A DNA stretch of 64,000 bases. It comes from Arsenicicoccus cauae. Its GTDB lineage: Bacteria; Actinomycetota; Actinomycetes; Actinomycetales; Dermatophilaceae. Each line of letters opens with the position of its first letter. The first letter of the stretch is position 1. This document shows, piece by piece, positions 24,317-35,400 of the stretch. A program made the translations under genes and the position numbers. The DNA is taken from positions 186,001 through 250,000 of the forward strand of contig NZ_WLVL01000040.1 of NCBI RefSeq assembly GCF_009707125.1, given 5' to 3'. Below the pieces are notes generated by a model. It was not told the origin of the DNA. It was given only the letters and a program-made list of their open reading frames with translations, and did no database searches.

Positions 24317-25252
24317 TCACGGCTCGTGGTGCAGCGCCTCCAGCGGAGGGTCGTCCGCCCCGCGACCACGGCGGCCCGCGAGCTCCACGACATACATCGC
24401 GGCCAGGACGAGACCGCCGCCGAGCACCATCCGCGAGGTCACCGACTCCCCGCCCAGCGTGACGGCGAAGCCGGCGGCGAAGACCGGCTCGAGCGTCATC
24501 ACGATCGCTGCGCGGCTGGCGCTCAGGTGGGCCTGCGCCCAGGTCTGGGCCCAGAGCGCGCCGGCGCCGGCCACGACCGCCATGTAGACCACGGCCCACC
24601 AGGCGCCGGTGCTGGGTGGCAGACCCACGCCGTCGACCGCGGCCACGACCGAGCATCCCACCGCGAGCGCGACCATCTGGACGGTCGACAGGGCGGTGGC
24701 GAGCTCGGCGGTGGAGAAACTCGCGACGCCGAGGATGTGGATGGCGTAGACCGCGGCGCAGGCGAGAGTGAGCGCCTCGCCGAGGCCCACCGGTGAGGCC
24801 ACGTCACCGAGGGACAGGACGGCGAGGCCCAGGACCGACAGCACCACGGCGACCCAGGTGGCGCGGCCGACCCGGTCGCGGAGCAGGACGGCCCCGAGCA
24901 CGGGAGTGAGGACGACGTACAGGCCGGTGATGAACCCCGACCGGGAGGCCGCGGTATGGGCGAGCCCCACGGTCTGCAGGACCTGGGCGACGGCGTAGAC
25001 GAGGCCGAGCAGCACGCCGGCCACGCAGGCGCGCCGGTCCAGGGTCCGCAGGCTGCGGCCGAAGAGCAGGAGCAGGCACACGGCCGCGATGGTGAACCGG
25101 ACGGCCAGGAAGTCCACCGCGTCCATGGAGCCGAGCAGGTCGTGGATGAGGTAGAAGGTCGAGCCCCACACCGCCGTCACAGCGACCAGGGCCATGGTGG
25201 CGACCCCGGGGCGAGGGGTGTCGCGGTGTCTCGAGGAGGCCGCGTCCGCCAC
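24317..25252 (-). CDS. EamA/DMT family transporter
   Basis: A 311-residue membrane protein with about ten hydrophobic helices in two EamA repeats. The first repeat begins MALVAVTAVWGSTFYLIHDLL and the second follows GEALTLACAAVYAIHILG. Family members export or import amino acids, nucleosides or drug-like compounds, and the substrate here is unknown. Its GTG start at 25252 directly follows the stop of the kinase gene with no gap, so the two form one transcript. Confidence 0.9.
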   Translation of the reverse strand: MADAASSRHRDTPRPGVATMALVAVTAVWGSTFYLIHDLLGSMDAVDFLAVRFTIAAVCLLLLFGRSLRTLDRRACVAGVLLGLVYAVAQVLQTVGLAHTAASRSGFITGLYVVLTPVLGAVLLRDRVGRATWVAVVLSVLGLAVLSLGDVASPVGLGEALTLACAAVYAIHILGVASFSTAELATALSTVQMVALAVGCSVVAAVDGVGLPPSTGAWWAVVYMAVVAGAGALWAQTWAQAHLSASRAAIVMTLEPVFAAGFAVTLGGESVTSRMVLGGGLVLAAMYVVELAGRRGRGADDPPLEALHHEP

Positions 25253-27169
<1,917 letters not shown>

Positions 27170-27202
27170 CGTCCGATCCTAGGCGGGGGAGCCGCCGCGG
27201 CC

Positions 27203-27985
27203 TCACATCCGGGACCGGTGTGCCTTGACCGAGGCGACGTAGCGCCGCGTCTCGCGGTACATCCCGCGCTGCGTCACCGAGGGGAGACCCTGGTAGTAGG
27301 CGCCGATCGCGGCGTCCTCGCTCCCGGCGGTCGCCCGCAGCTGCTTGAGGATGACCACGCCGGCCGTCACGTTGTCGCGGGCGTCGCCGAGATCGAGGCG
27401 CCGCCCCGCGAGGGCGGAGGCCCATCGGGCGTTGGCGGGCATCACCTGCATCGCGCCGCGGGCGCCGACGTGGGACGTGACGTCCTGGCGCCACCCGGAC
27501 TCCTGGAGCCCCACGGCGAGGGCGAGGCGGCGGTCGACGCCGTGCTCGGCGGCCACCTGCTCGATGAGGGCGCGGACCTGGGCCTGCTGCGCGGCCCGCG
27601 AGGTGGTCGGGGCGGGCCTCGGCGTGGCTGCCGCACGGCGTGCCGCGGTCGGCGACGCCGGCGCTGCTGCCTGGACGCGCCTGATCGGCGCGCTCGTCGT
27701 CGGGGCGGCGGCCTTGGTCGCGGACGCGGCGCCGGGGACGGGGATCACGAGCCGCTGGCCCGGGTGGATGCGTCGTCCACCGGCGGGAAGGGCGTTGGCC
27801 GCGACGACGGCCTGCACCGTGGTGCCGGCACGACGGGCGATGGTGTATGTCGAGTCGCCACGGCGGACGACGTAGTCCCCCGCAGCCACGGTGCCGGCGG
27901 CGGCGGCCGGCGGGGTGGTCGAGGCGGTGCTGGGGACGACCGCGGCGGCGATCGTGACGGCGGCGATTCCGGCGATGAGGGGCAT
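27203..27985 (-). CDS. secreted LysM and lytic transglycosylase (SLT) domain protein
   Basis: About 260 residues. A hydrophobic N-terminal stretch serves as signal peptide, a LysM module follows (about 37-82: YVVRRGDSTYTIARRAG...PGQRLVIP), then an Ala/Pro/Thr-rich linker. The SLT domain (about 140-260) has the catalytic Glu in GLQESGW, plus GAMQVMP and later AYYQG. It cuts glycan strands of peptidoglycan. ATG at 27985 has AAGGA upstream. A longer form from a GTG near 28090 would add a basic n-region and cannot be excluded. It lies just upstream of the PASTA kinase gene, so a cell-wall sensing and remodelling unit is likely. Confidence 0.88.
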   Translation of the reverse strand: MPLIAGIAAVTIAAAVVPSTASTTPPAAAAGTVAAGDYVVRRGDSTYTIARRAGTTVQAVVAANALPAGGRRIHPGQRLVIPVPGAASATKAAAPTTSAPIRRVQAAAPASPTAARRAAATPRPAPTTSRAAQQAQVRALIEQVAAEHGVDRRLALAVGLQESGWRQDVTSHVGARGAMQVMPANARWASALAGRRLDLGDARDNVTAGVVILKQLRATAGSEDAAIGAYYQGLPSVTQRGMYRETRRYVASVKAHRSRM

Positions 27986-28159
27986 CGGGGGTCCTTGCGG
28001 TCGGTGGGTCCGGATCAGGAGGCTGCTCGGGTCGTCCCCTGCCTGCTGGGCGGCGACGGGCCGCGGCACGTTGAACGATCCATCACTCACCAGTGAAGCA
28101 CGGTCACCCGGATGGCGCACCCGTGCGCGTCGACCTGAGCGCATGGCACCCTAGGGGAC

Positions 28160-28549
28160 GTGAGTCGCTCCGCAGCCCCTGACCAGGTCCTCCTCGCCCG
28201 CCTCGACGAGCTCGTTCCCGGATGGGTCACCGTGCCCGACGTGGCCGAGACGTGCGCCGTCCCGCTGTCGACGGTCCGGTCGTGGCTCGCAGAGGGCGAG
28301 CTCGCCTCGGTGCGCCGCGGCGAGCGCAGGGTCGTCAGCGTCCCCTCGACCTTCCTGCAGGACGGCGCTCCGCTGCACCTGCTGCGCGGCACGCTCTCGG
28401 TGCTGCACGACTCCGGGCTCAGCGACGCCGAGGCGATCGCCTGGCTCCACGAGCCTGACGACACGCTGCGCACCGGCACCCCGGTCGGCGACCTGCGCGC
28501 GGGGCACCGCACCGAGATCCGCCGCCGGGCCCAGGAGCTGGCCTTCTGA
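28160..28549 (+). CDS. Rv2175c family DNA-binding protein
   Basis: A 129-residue protein with an N-terminal winged helix-turn-helix of the excisionase-like type (WVTVPDVAETCAVPLSTVRSWLAEGEL) and a C-terminal helical region. Its homologue Rv2175c is a known substrate of kinase PknL in M. tuberculosis, and phosphorylation weakens its DNA binding. Here a PASTA kinase lies 1 kb away on the other strand, so the same pairing is likely. A Thr-rich N-terminal tail like that of the mycobacterial protein is not obvious. GTG is at 28160. Confidence 0.9.
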   Translation: MSRSAAPDQVLLARLDELVPGWVTVPDVAETCAVPLSTVRSWLAEGELASVRRGERRVVSVPSTFLQDGAPLHLLRGTLSVLHDSGLSDAEAIAWLHEPDDTLRTGTPVGDLRAGHRTEIRRRAQELAF

Positions 28550-28615
28550 GGGTGCCCCGGCGCTGCGGGCACCTCCCGGCATACGGCTGAGGACCGGCGG
28601 CCGGTCGCGACCCCG

Positions 28616-29713
28616 TCAGCTGGTGCGGGTCGTGGCGTAGGCCGCGAGCTCGACGAGGACCTGCCGACCCTCGTCGAGCAGGGCTGCGGTGTCGTCGAGC
28701 CGCTCCAGGCCCTGCTGCACGAGCCGGTCGATGTCGCGCTCCACGGCGTCGACCGCCCCCGCGGCGAGGATCGTCTCGCACATCCAGGCCACCGTCTCGT
28801 CGTCGACGGCGGCGTCGCCGAGATGGCGGGCGAACCTCGCCGCGCGCTCCTCGTCGAGGGCGGCCAGGGTGTGCGCCACGAGGACGGTGTGCTTGCCCTC
28901 GCGCAGGTCGTCGCCGGCGGGCTTGCCGGTCGTCACCGGGTCCCCGAAGACGCCGAGCAGGTCGTCGCGCAGCTGGAAGGCCTGCCCCACCGCCAGCCCG
29001 AACTCGCCCAGCTTCTTGAGGTCGCCCTGCTTGGCGCCCGCGGCGGCCGCCCCGATGACCAGGGGGTGCTCGATGGAGTACTTCGCGCTCTTGTAGGTGA
29101 TGACGCGGTGCGCCAGCCGCAGCCGCTGCTCGGTCGTGAGGTGGTCCCAGCCGCGCGCCGCCTCGAGGACGTCCAGGAACTGCCCGCCCATGAGCTGGGT
29201 CCGCATCTCGTCGAACACCGGCCGCGCGCCCTGCAGCTCGTGCCGGCTCAGGCCGGAGCCCGCGAACATCGAGTCGGTCCAGGTCAGGCAGAGGTCGCCG
29301 GCGAGGATGGCCCCGGCCACCCCGAACCGCTCCGACAGGCCCTCCCACCGCTGCTCCGCGTGGTGCGCGGCGAGCCGACGGTGCGCGGACGGCAGGCCGC
29401 GCCGGGTGTCGCTGTCGTCCATGACGTCGTCGTGGATCAGCGCGGCGGCCTGGAAGAGCTCCATGGCGGCGGCCGCCCGCACGATGGCCTCGTTGTCATC
29501 GCCCCCGGCGGCGCGGTAGCCCCAGTAGCAGAAGGCGGCGCGCAGCCGCTTGCCCCCGCGGAGCAGGTCCGCGATCGCGTCGACGAGCAGTCGGGTGTCG
29601 CGGCCCACGGGCGCGAGCTGGGACGTGCGCAGGGCGATCTCTTCGTCGATCTCGGCCTGGACCCGGTGACGCAGCTGCGCCAGGTCGACGATCTCGGTCC
29701 CTGCGGTGGTCAT
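28616..29713 (-). CDS. polyprenyl (geranylgeranyl-type) diphosphate synthase
   Basis: A 365-residue all-helical trans-prenyltransferase that elongates allylic diphosphates with isopentenyl diphosphate for quinones, carotenoids or lipid carriers. The first aspartate motif is DDVMDD with the GGKRLR segment upstream. The second is in FQLRDDLLGVFGD, slightly different from the classical DDxxD but common in the IdsA2/GrcC type. ATG at 29713 has GGAGG 8 bases upstream, and the longer frame has no family support. In M. tuberculosis idsA2 (Rv2173) lies in the same place, next to metF. Confidence 0.93.
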   Translation of the reverse strand: MTTAGTEIVDLAQLRHRVQAEIDEEIALRTSQLAPVGRDTRLLVDAIADLLRGGKRLRAAFCYWGYRAAGGDDNEAIVRAAAAMELFQAAALIHDDVMDDSDTRRGLPSAHRRLAAHHAEQRWEGLSERFGVAGAILAGDLCLTWTDSMFAGSGLSRHELQGARPVFDEMRTQLMGGQFLDVLEAARGWDHLTTEQRLRLAHRVITYKSAKYSIEHPLVIGAAAAGAKQGDLKKLGEFGLAVGQAFQLRDDLLGVFGDPVTTGKPAGDDLREGKHTVLVAHTLAALDEERAARFARHLGDAAVDDETVAWMCETILAAGAVDAVERDIDRLVQQGLERLDDTAALLDEGRQVLVELAAYATTRTS

Positions 29714-29813
29714 CCCGGCATCCTCCGTCGGTGCGGCCCTGCGGCGCGGTGGGTACGGCGACACGGGGGTGCCCACATGTCGGTGCAGCCCGAGCCTACG
29801 CGGTCGGCTCACC

Positions 29814-29819
29814 TAGAGT
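29814..29819 (+). promoter_or_regulatory. -10 box, leaderless start of metF
   Basis: TAGAGT with 7 bases to ATG 29827. Confidence 0.55.
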
Positions 29820-29826
29820 CGCGGCC

Positions 29827-30738
29827 ATGGCACCGGGCTCGTCCTTCCTCGCTCCTCGCGACCTCTCCGGCATCTCCATCCCGGACATGCTGCGGGCCGA
29901 GGGGACGAGCTTCAGCTTCGAGTTCTTCCCGCCCAAGGACGACGAGTCCGAGCAGGTGCTGTGGGAGGCGGTCCGCCACCTGGAGAAGAAGCGCCCGTCC
30001 TTCGTGTCGGTGACCTACGGCGCCGGGGGGTCCACCCGCGACCGCACGGTGCGGGTGACCCGGCGCATCGCGGAGGAGACGACCCTGCTGCCCATGGCGC
30101 ACCTGACCTGCGTCGCCTCCTCGCGGGCCGAGCTGCGCAGCGTCGTCGGGGCGTATGCCGACGCCGGGATCCGCAACGTCATGGTGCTGCGCGGTGACCC
30201 CGCGGGCGGCCTCGGCGCCCCCTGGGTGGCCCATCCCGAGGGGCTGGACCACGCCGACCAGCTGGTGGCCCTGGTCCGTGACCTGGGCGGCTTCACGGTG
30301 GGGGTGGCGGCGTTCCCCGACAAGCATCCCGAGTCGGCCTCGCTCGAGCAGGACGCCGACGTGCTCGTCGCCAAGCAGCGGGCCGGCGCGGACTTCGCCG
30401 TGACGCAGATGGTCTTCGACGTCGACAACTACCTGCGGCTGCGGGACATGGTGACGTCCCGCGGCGGCACCCTCCCGATCATCCCCGGCCTGATGCCCAT
30501 CACGTCGGCCAGGCAGGTCGCGCGCATGGCGGAGCTGTCGGGATCGGCCCTGCCCGTCGCCGTGACGTCCCGGCTGGAGGCGGTCGGTGACGACGCCGAG
30601 GCCGTGCGCGAGGTGGGGGTCGAGATCGCGACCGAGCACGCCGCCCGGCTCATGGCCGAGGGCGCTCCGGGGCTGCACTTCTACACGATGAACCGGTCGA
30701 CCGCGACGCTCGAGGTCTTTGCCAACCTGGGGCACTGA
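29827..30738 (+). CDS. metF: methylenetetrahydrofolate reductase
   Basis: A 303-residue FAD enzyme that reduces 5,10-methylene-THF to 5-methyl-THF for methionine synthesis. The N-terminal FSFEFFPPKDDE with the catalytic Glu, VSVTYGAGGSTRDRT, LTC, LRGDP and the TQMVFD and PGLMP segments are all present. The start is set by a -10 box 7 bases upstream. The Rv2172c gene of M. tuberculosis is its counterpart. It is convergent with the DUF4126 gene. Confidence 0.96.
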   Translation: MAPGSSFLAPRDLSGISIPDMLRAEGTSFSFEFFPPKDDESEQVLWEAVRHLEKKRPSFVSVTYGAGGSTRDRTVRVTRRIAEETTLLPMAHLTCVASSRAELRSVVGAYADAGIRNVMVLRGDPAGGLGAPWVAHPEGLDHADQLVALVRDLGGFTVGVAAFPDKHPESASLEQDADVLVAKQRAGADFAVTQMVFDVDNYLRLRDMVTSRGGTLPIIPGLMPITSARQVARMAELSGSALPVAVTSRLEAVGDDAEAVREVGVEIATEHAARLMAEGAPGLHFYTMNRSTATLEVFANLGH

Positions 30739-30739
30739 C

Positions 30740-31348
30740 CTAGGAGGGGTCTGCCCTTCCGGCGCCGGTGCCCCAGTCGTCGTACCTCCGCTTGAGCCGG
30801 GCGATGCGGCGCAGCAGCCAGACCACGGCGACGATGCCGGCGAGCAGCAGGACGCCGGCGACGGCCGCGGCGGCCCAGGGGTGCTCGGTGGCCAGGGTCA
30901 TCACCCCGATGACGGCGACGTCCTCCGCCGAGGAGATCGCGACATTGCTGACCGGCTCCGGCGAGGCGTTGACCCCCGCGCGGATCCCGGCCTTGACGCC
31001 GTGGCTCGCCAGGGCGCTGAAGCCACCGGTCGCGGCGGCGAAGGCCTGCTCCAGACCCGACCCCTCGTGCCCGGCCAGGAGGTAGCCGAGGGTCGCTCCC
31101 ACAGCGGGGCGCACGAAGGTGTGCACGCCGTCCCACACGGAGTCGAGGTAGGGGATCTTGTCGGCGAACATCTCCAGCAGGAACAGCACCGCGGCGGCGA
31201 CCAGCACGTCCGTGCGGGTCAGCACGTGCGGGACCAGGTCGATCGAGAAGAACCGCCCGGCCAGGCCCATGACGAGCACCACCGCGTAGGCGTTGATGCC
31301 GCTCGCCCAGCCGCTGGTGAAGACCATCGGCAGCAGCTCGGTCCCCAT
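30740..31348 (-). CDS. DUF4126 family membrane protein
   Basis: A 202-residue protein with several hydrophobic helices, starting MELLP-like (MGTELLPMVFTSGWASGINAYAVVLVMGLAGR). It has small-residue-rich helices (LGYLLAG, FAAATGGFSALASHGVKAG) and ends with a basic stretch after the last helix. DUF4126 proteins are widespread and uncharacterised. ATG at 31348 has AGGAGG just upstream. The gene ends 1 base after metF. Its upstream region carries three 10-base direct repeats. Confidence 0.85.
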   Translation of the reverse strand: MGTELLPMVFTSGWASGINAYAVVLVMGLAGRFFSIDLVPHVLTRTDVLVAAAVLFLLEMFADKIPYLDSVWDGVHTFVRPAVGATLGYLLAGHEGSGLEQAFAAATGGFSALASHGVKAGIRAGVNASPEPVSNVAISSAEDVAVIGVMTLATEHPWAAAAVAGVLLLAGIVAVVWLLRRIARLKRRYDDWGTGAGRADPS

Positions 31349-31362
31349 GCGTCCTCCTGCGT

Positions 31363-31407
31363 GCTCGGTGCTTTGTGATGGCTCGGTGCTCGTGATTGCT
31401 CGGTGCT
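31363..31407 (-). repeat. three direct repeats upstream of the DUF4126 gene
   Basis: GCTCGGTGCT occurs at 31363-31372, 31381-31390 and 31398-31407 (spacing 18 and 17), with similar bases between. The repeats are 15-60 bases upstream of the ATG and could be an operator or replication slippage. Confidence 0.7.
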
Positions 31408-31533
31408 CGTGCGTGGTGTCGTCGGCGACGCCCCACCGTATCCGGTCCGGGTCCCGCCGGAGGGGGATTCGAACGTAGTCGGGAAGGACTGACCAGCGCC
31501 GATGCGCAAGTGGGTGACAGGGGGGGTGGGGTC

Positions 31534-31555
31534 TGTCGGTGGTCGGCCCTAGAGT
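31534..31555 (+). promoter_or_regulatory. RecA-independent DNA-damage (PafBC-type) promoter of the dnaE2 cluster
   Basis: TGTCGGTG (31534-31541), 8 bases, TAGAGT (31550-31555), matching the RecA-NDp consensus apart from its first T. The start of transcription is expected near 31562, beside the LexA box. Confidence 0.82.
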
Positions 31556-31563
31556 TCTCTTCA

Positions 31564-31579
31564 TCGAACACATGTTCGG
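31564..31579. promoter_or_regulatory. LexA-binding SOS box
   Basis: TCGAACACATGTTCGG, with CGAAC-N4-GTTCG intact as in the actinobacterial/Gram-positive SOS box. It begins about 2 bases after the predicted transcription start, where a bound repressor would block RNA polymerase. Confidence 0.85.
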
Positions 31580-31613
31580 TCAGGTGGGTCGGTTGTTCGA
31601 AGGAGGAGCGGTC

Positions 31614-31904
31614 ATGAGGCGGTGCGAGGACACCATCGAGGTCAGGTACGAGCTCAGGCAGGAGGGCCGGCCGGTGCAGTTCATCTGGCGGGGGCGCCTC
31701 TACGACGTGCGCTCGGTCGTCGACCACTGGCGCGAGCGTCGCCCCTGGTGGCGCGAGGTGCCCGACACCCGGTCCATCACCCCCGCCGACCTCGAGGAGG
31801 AGGTCTGGCGGGTCGAGGCGGCCCCCGGCCGCTCCGGCTCCCTCGGCGTCTACGACCTGGCGGTGCGCGGCTCGCGCTGGCAGCTCGTCCGGCTCTCCGA
31901 CTAA
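31614..31904 (+). CDS. DUF6504 family protein, first gene of the mutagenesis cluster
   Basis: A 96-residue beta-rich small protein. The sequence reads as several strands (IEVRYELR, PVQFIWRGRLYDVRSVVDHWRER) with conserved Trp and a middle acidic stretch, then SLGVYDLAVRGSRWQLVRLSD. DUF6504 members sit in actinobacterial imuA-imuB-dnaE2 type operons and have no known activity. ATG at 31614 follows AAGGAGGAG. The gene is the first behind the LexA/RecA-NDp promoter and is separated from the HEPN gene by 76 bases. Confidence 0.82.
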   Translation: MRRCEDTIEVRYELRQEGRPVQFIWRGRLYDVRSVVDHWRERRPWWREVPDTRSITPADLEEEVWRVEAAPGRSGSLGVYDLAVRGSRWQLVRLSD

Positions 31905-31980
31905 GCCCCTTCCCACCTCTGCGGCCGGCCCTCCCGGCCGGCTCTCCCCGACCAGACCGTATGACGAAAGCAGGTGCACG

Positions 31981-32421
31981 ATGACCGCCACGATCGCCAC
32001 GAGCACGCGGCCGCCGCTGACGACGGCGACGCTCGACCTGCTCGACCGCGCCTACGCCGCCCTCGCCGAGGCGACCTGCGCGGGCACGACCGCCGACCGC
32101 TACGTCGCGGCGCACCTGTCGGGCCTGCGCGCCGGCGCGGCGCTGCTCGCCGCCAGGGGACCGGTGCCGGGCCGGGGGCGGCCCCGCAGCGTGTGGGAGC
32201 TGCTGCCGGCCGCCGCACCCGAGCTGGGGGAGTGGGCCGCGTTCTACGCCGCGTCGGCGAGCCGCCGCGCGGTCGCCGAGCGGGGCGGCCACGTCTCGGC
32301 GCGCGAGGCCGACGACCTGGTCCGGGCCTCGGAGACCTTCCTCGCCCTGGTCGAGTCCGCCCTCGGGGCCCCACCGCACGCGCCGCTGCCGTCCCTGCAG
32401 GTGGTCACCGGTGGCCGATGA
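31981..32421 (+). CDS. SAV_6107 family HEPN protein
   Basis: A 146-residue all-helical protein of the SAV_6107 HEPN group, found next to dnaE2 in many actinobacteria. The helix DLLDRAYAALAEA is followed by DRYVAAHLSGLRAGAALLA; here Arg-X4-His (RYVAAH) resembles the catalytic R-X4-6-H of HEPN ribonucleases, though its position in the fold differs from the usual C-terminal one. The central part SVWELLPAAAPELGEWAAFYAASA is typical. Its last codons overlap the dnaE2 start (GTG 32411), so the two are translationally coupled. Confidence 0.85.
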   Translation: MTATIATSTRPPLTTATLDLLDRAYAALAEATCAGTTADRYVAAHLSGLRAGAALLAARGPVPGRGRPRSVWELLPAAAPELGEWAAFYAASASRRAVAERGGHVSAREADDLVRASETFLALVESALGAPPHAPLPSLQVVTGGR

Positions 32422-35400
32422 CTTCGTCCACCTGCACGTGGCGTCCGGCTGCTCCCTGCGCTACGGCACCACTCCGCCGGCCGACCTGGTCGACCTTGCC
32501 GCGGGGCACGGGCAGGGCGCGCTGGCGCTGACCGACCGCGACGGTCTCTACGGCGCCGTGAAGTTCGCCCAGGCCTGCCTGGCCCGGGGCGTCGACCCGA
32601 TCCTCGGGTCCGACCTCGCGCTGGGCGAGGTCGCCGGGCAGCGCATCCGGCCGGTGGGTCGCACCCCGGTGCGTGGCGGTGCCGTCGTGGACCCGAGGCT
32701 GCCCCGGGTCACCGTGCTCGCCCGGGGGCGATCCCGGGTCGAGCAGGGGCGCGGCTGGGCGCGGCTGTGCCGACTGGTGTCGGCGACCCACCTGGCGGGC
32801 GAGCGGGGCGAGCCGGTGACGAGCCGCGTGCTGGTGGCCGAGCACGCCGACGCCCTCACGGTGCTGGTCGGACCGGACTCCGACGTGGGCCGGGCGATCC
32901 TGCGAGGTCGGTCCGACCAGGCTCGGCAGCTGCTGGAGCGGTGGCGGCACGCGCTGCCCGGGGACGCGCTCGTCGTCGAGGTCGTCCTGCACGAGGGGCC
33001 ACCGGGATCCGTGGGCAGCCGCCGCCAGGCGGCCGCTCTGCTCGCGCTCGCCGACGAGGTCGGGGTCCCCGCCGTGCTGACCGCCGCCGTGCGCCACGGC
33101 CGCCCCGACGACGCGGTGACGGCCGACGTCCTGGACGCCGCCCGCCGCCTGGTCGCCCTGGACACCCGGCACCTCGACCGAGTGACCACGCTCGGCCACC
33201 TCGCCTCCACCCCGGACATGCTCGCCCTGGCCCGCCAGGCGTGCGGCGGGGACCGGGCTCGTGCCGACGAGCTGGTGCGCGCCACGCTGCGGGTGGCCGA
33301 CGACTGCCGGCTCGACGCGCGCCGCGACCTCGGGATCGGGTCCGTGCAGCTGCCCGAGCCCGGCATCCTCGGCATACGGCCCGGGCAGTCCCCCCAGGCC
33401 GTCCTGGACGAGCGCTGCCGAGGTGCGCTGCTGACCCGCTATCCCGACGCGGGCGACAGCGAGCGCAGGGCCATCGAGTCCAGGCTCGACGACGAGCTGG
33501 GGGTCGTCGCCGGCCTCGGCTATCCGACCTACTTCCTCACCGTCGCGACCGTGTGCGACCTGATCCGCGAGATGGACGGCCGGGTCGCGGCGCGCGGGTC
33601 GGGCGCCGGCAGCCTGGTCAACTACCTGCTCGGGATCAGCGGCGTCGACCCGATCCGCCACGACCTGCTGATGGAGCGCTTCTGCTCGCCGCTGCGGGCG
33701 CAGCTGCCCGACATCGACATCGACGTGGAGTCCGACCGGCGCACCGCCATCTACGAGCGCGTCCTGCAGCGCTTCGGCGGCGACCGGGTGACCTGCGTGT
33801 CGATGATGGACACCTATCGGGTGCGCCATGCCGTCCGCGACGTCGGGGGAGCGCTCGGCATGCCCCCGATCGAGGTCGACGCGATCGCCAAGGCCTTTCC
33901 CCACATCCGCGCCCGGGACGCCCGCAACGCCATCGCGGACCTGCCCGAGCTGCGGGCCAGCGGCCTGGACGCGCCACGGCTGCAGACCTTCTTCGACCTC
34001 GTGGAGCGGGTCGACGGGCTGCCCCGGCACGTCGCCCTGCACCCGTGCGGGATGGTGCTGTCCAACTCCGGGCTGCTGGACCGCACGCCGGTCGAGGCCA
34101 GCTGGCTGGGCTTCCCCATGAGCCACTTCGACAAGGACGACGTCGAGGCCATGGGACTGCTCAAGCTCGACGTCCTCGGCATCCGCATGCAGTCCTCGAT
34201 GGCGCACGCCGTGGCCGAGGTCGAGCGGGTCGACGGGATCCGCATCGACCTGGACGACCAGGCCCAGGTGCCGCTGGACGACGAGGCGACCTTCCGCCTG
34301 ATCCGGAGCACCCACACCCTCGGCTGCTTCCAGATCGAGTCGCCCGGGCAGCGCGAGCTCATCGGCAAGTTCGGGCCGGAGAGCTTCGACGACATCATCA
34401 TCGACATCTCGCTGTTCCGTCCGGGACCGGTCAAGTCCGACATGATCACCCCCTTCCTGCGGGCCCGTCAGGGCTGGTCGGAGCCGGACCACCTGCACGA
34501 GACCCTCGTGCCCGCGTTGTGCGAGACCGCGGGCGTCGTGGTCTTTCACGAGCAGGTGCTCCGCATCGTCGCCGAGACGGCGGGCGTGACGCTCGCCGAG
34601 GCGGACGAGGTCCGCCGCGCCATGGGATCCCCTGAAGGTCAGGTCGAGGTCGAGGCCTGGTGGCGCCCGGCAGCGGCGGCACGCGGCTACTCCCCGGACG
34701 ACGTCGACCGCATCTGGGCCGTCCTCAAGGCCTTCGCGTCGTTCGGCTTCTGCAAGGCGCACGCGGCGGCCTTCGCCCTGCCGACCTACCAGTCCGCGTG
34801 GCTCAAGACCCACCACCCGGCGGCCTTCCTCGCCGGGGTGCTCACCCACGACCCGGGGATGTACCCCAAGCGACTGATCCTCGACGATGCCCGCAACCTC
34901 GGCATCGCGGTCCTCGGCCTGGACGTCAACGCCTCCGACGACACCTACCGCGTCGAGAAGGTCGCGCCCTGGGAGGAGCCTCCACCGCAGATCCTCGACC
35001 AGCAGACCCGCTCCCGGCCCGTCCACCCCGACCTGCCCGACGGGCGGGCCTACGGCATCCGGCTGTCCCTGTCGGACGTCAAGGGCATCAGCGAGGCCGA
35101 GGTGCAGCGCCTGGTCGCCGGCCGGCCCTACGTCACGCTGGCCGATGTGTGGAACCGCGCCCAGCCCTCGCGTCCTGTCCTCGAGCGGCTGGTGATGGCC
35201 GGGGCGCTCGACTCGCTCTACGGCCTGTCGGGCCACCGGGCGGTCGCCGGGCTCGGCCGTCGCGGCAAGGTCACCCGCCGGGACCTGCTCCTGCACGTGG
35301 CCGAGCTCGAGCGCTACAGCCGGGCCACGGCGCGCAGGGCGCCGCGTGGTCGCCGGGGGAGCGCACCCACGGTCCCCGACCGACAGGCCGCCTACCCGCA

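Noticed and set aside
28152-28157. TAGGGG as a -10 box for the Rv2175c-like gene
   Set aside because: Only 2 bases separate it from the GTG, too short to fit the leaderless pattern.
29778-29799. A further TGTCGGTG upstream of metF as a third damage promoter
   Set aside because: The eight bases after it are followed by GCCTAC, not TAnnnT, and metF has a better -10 box at 29814.
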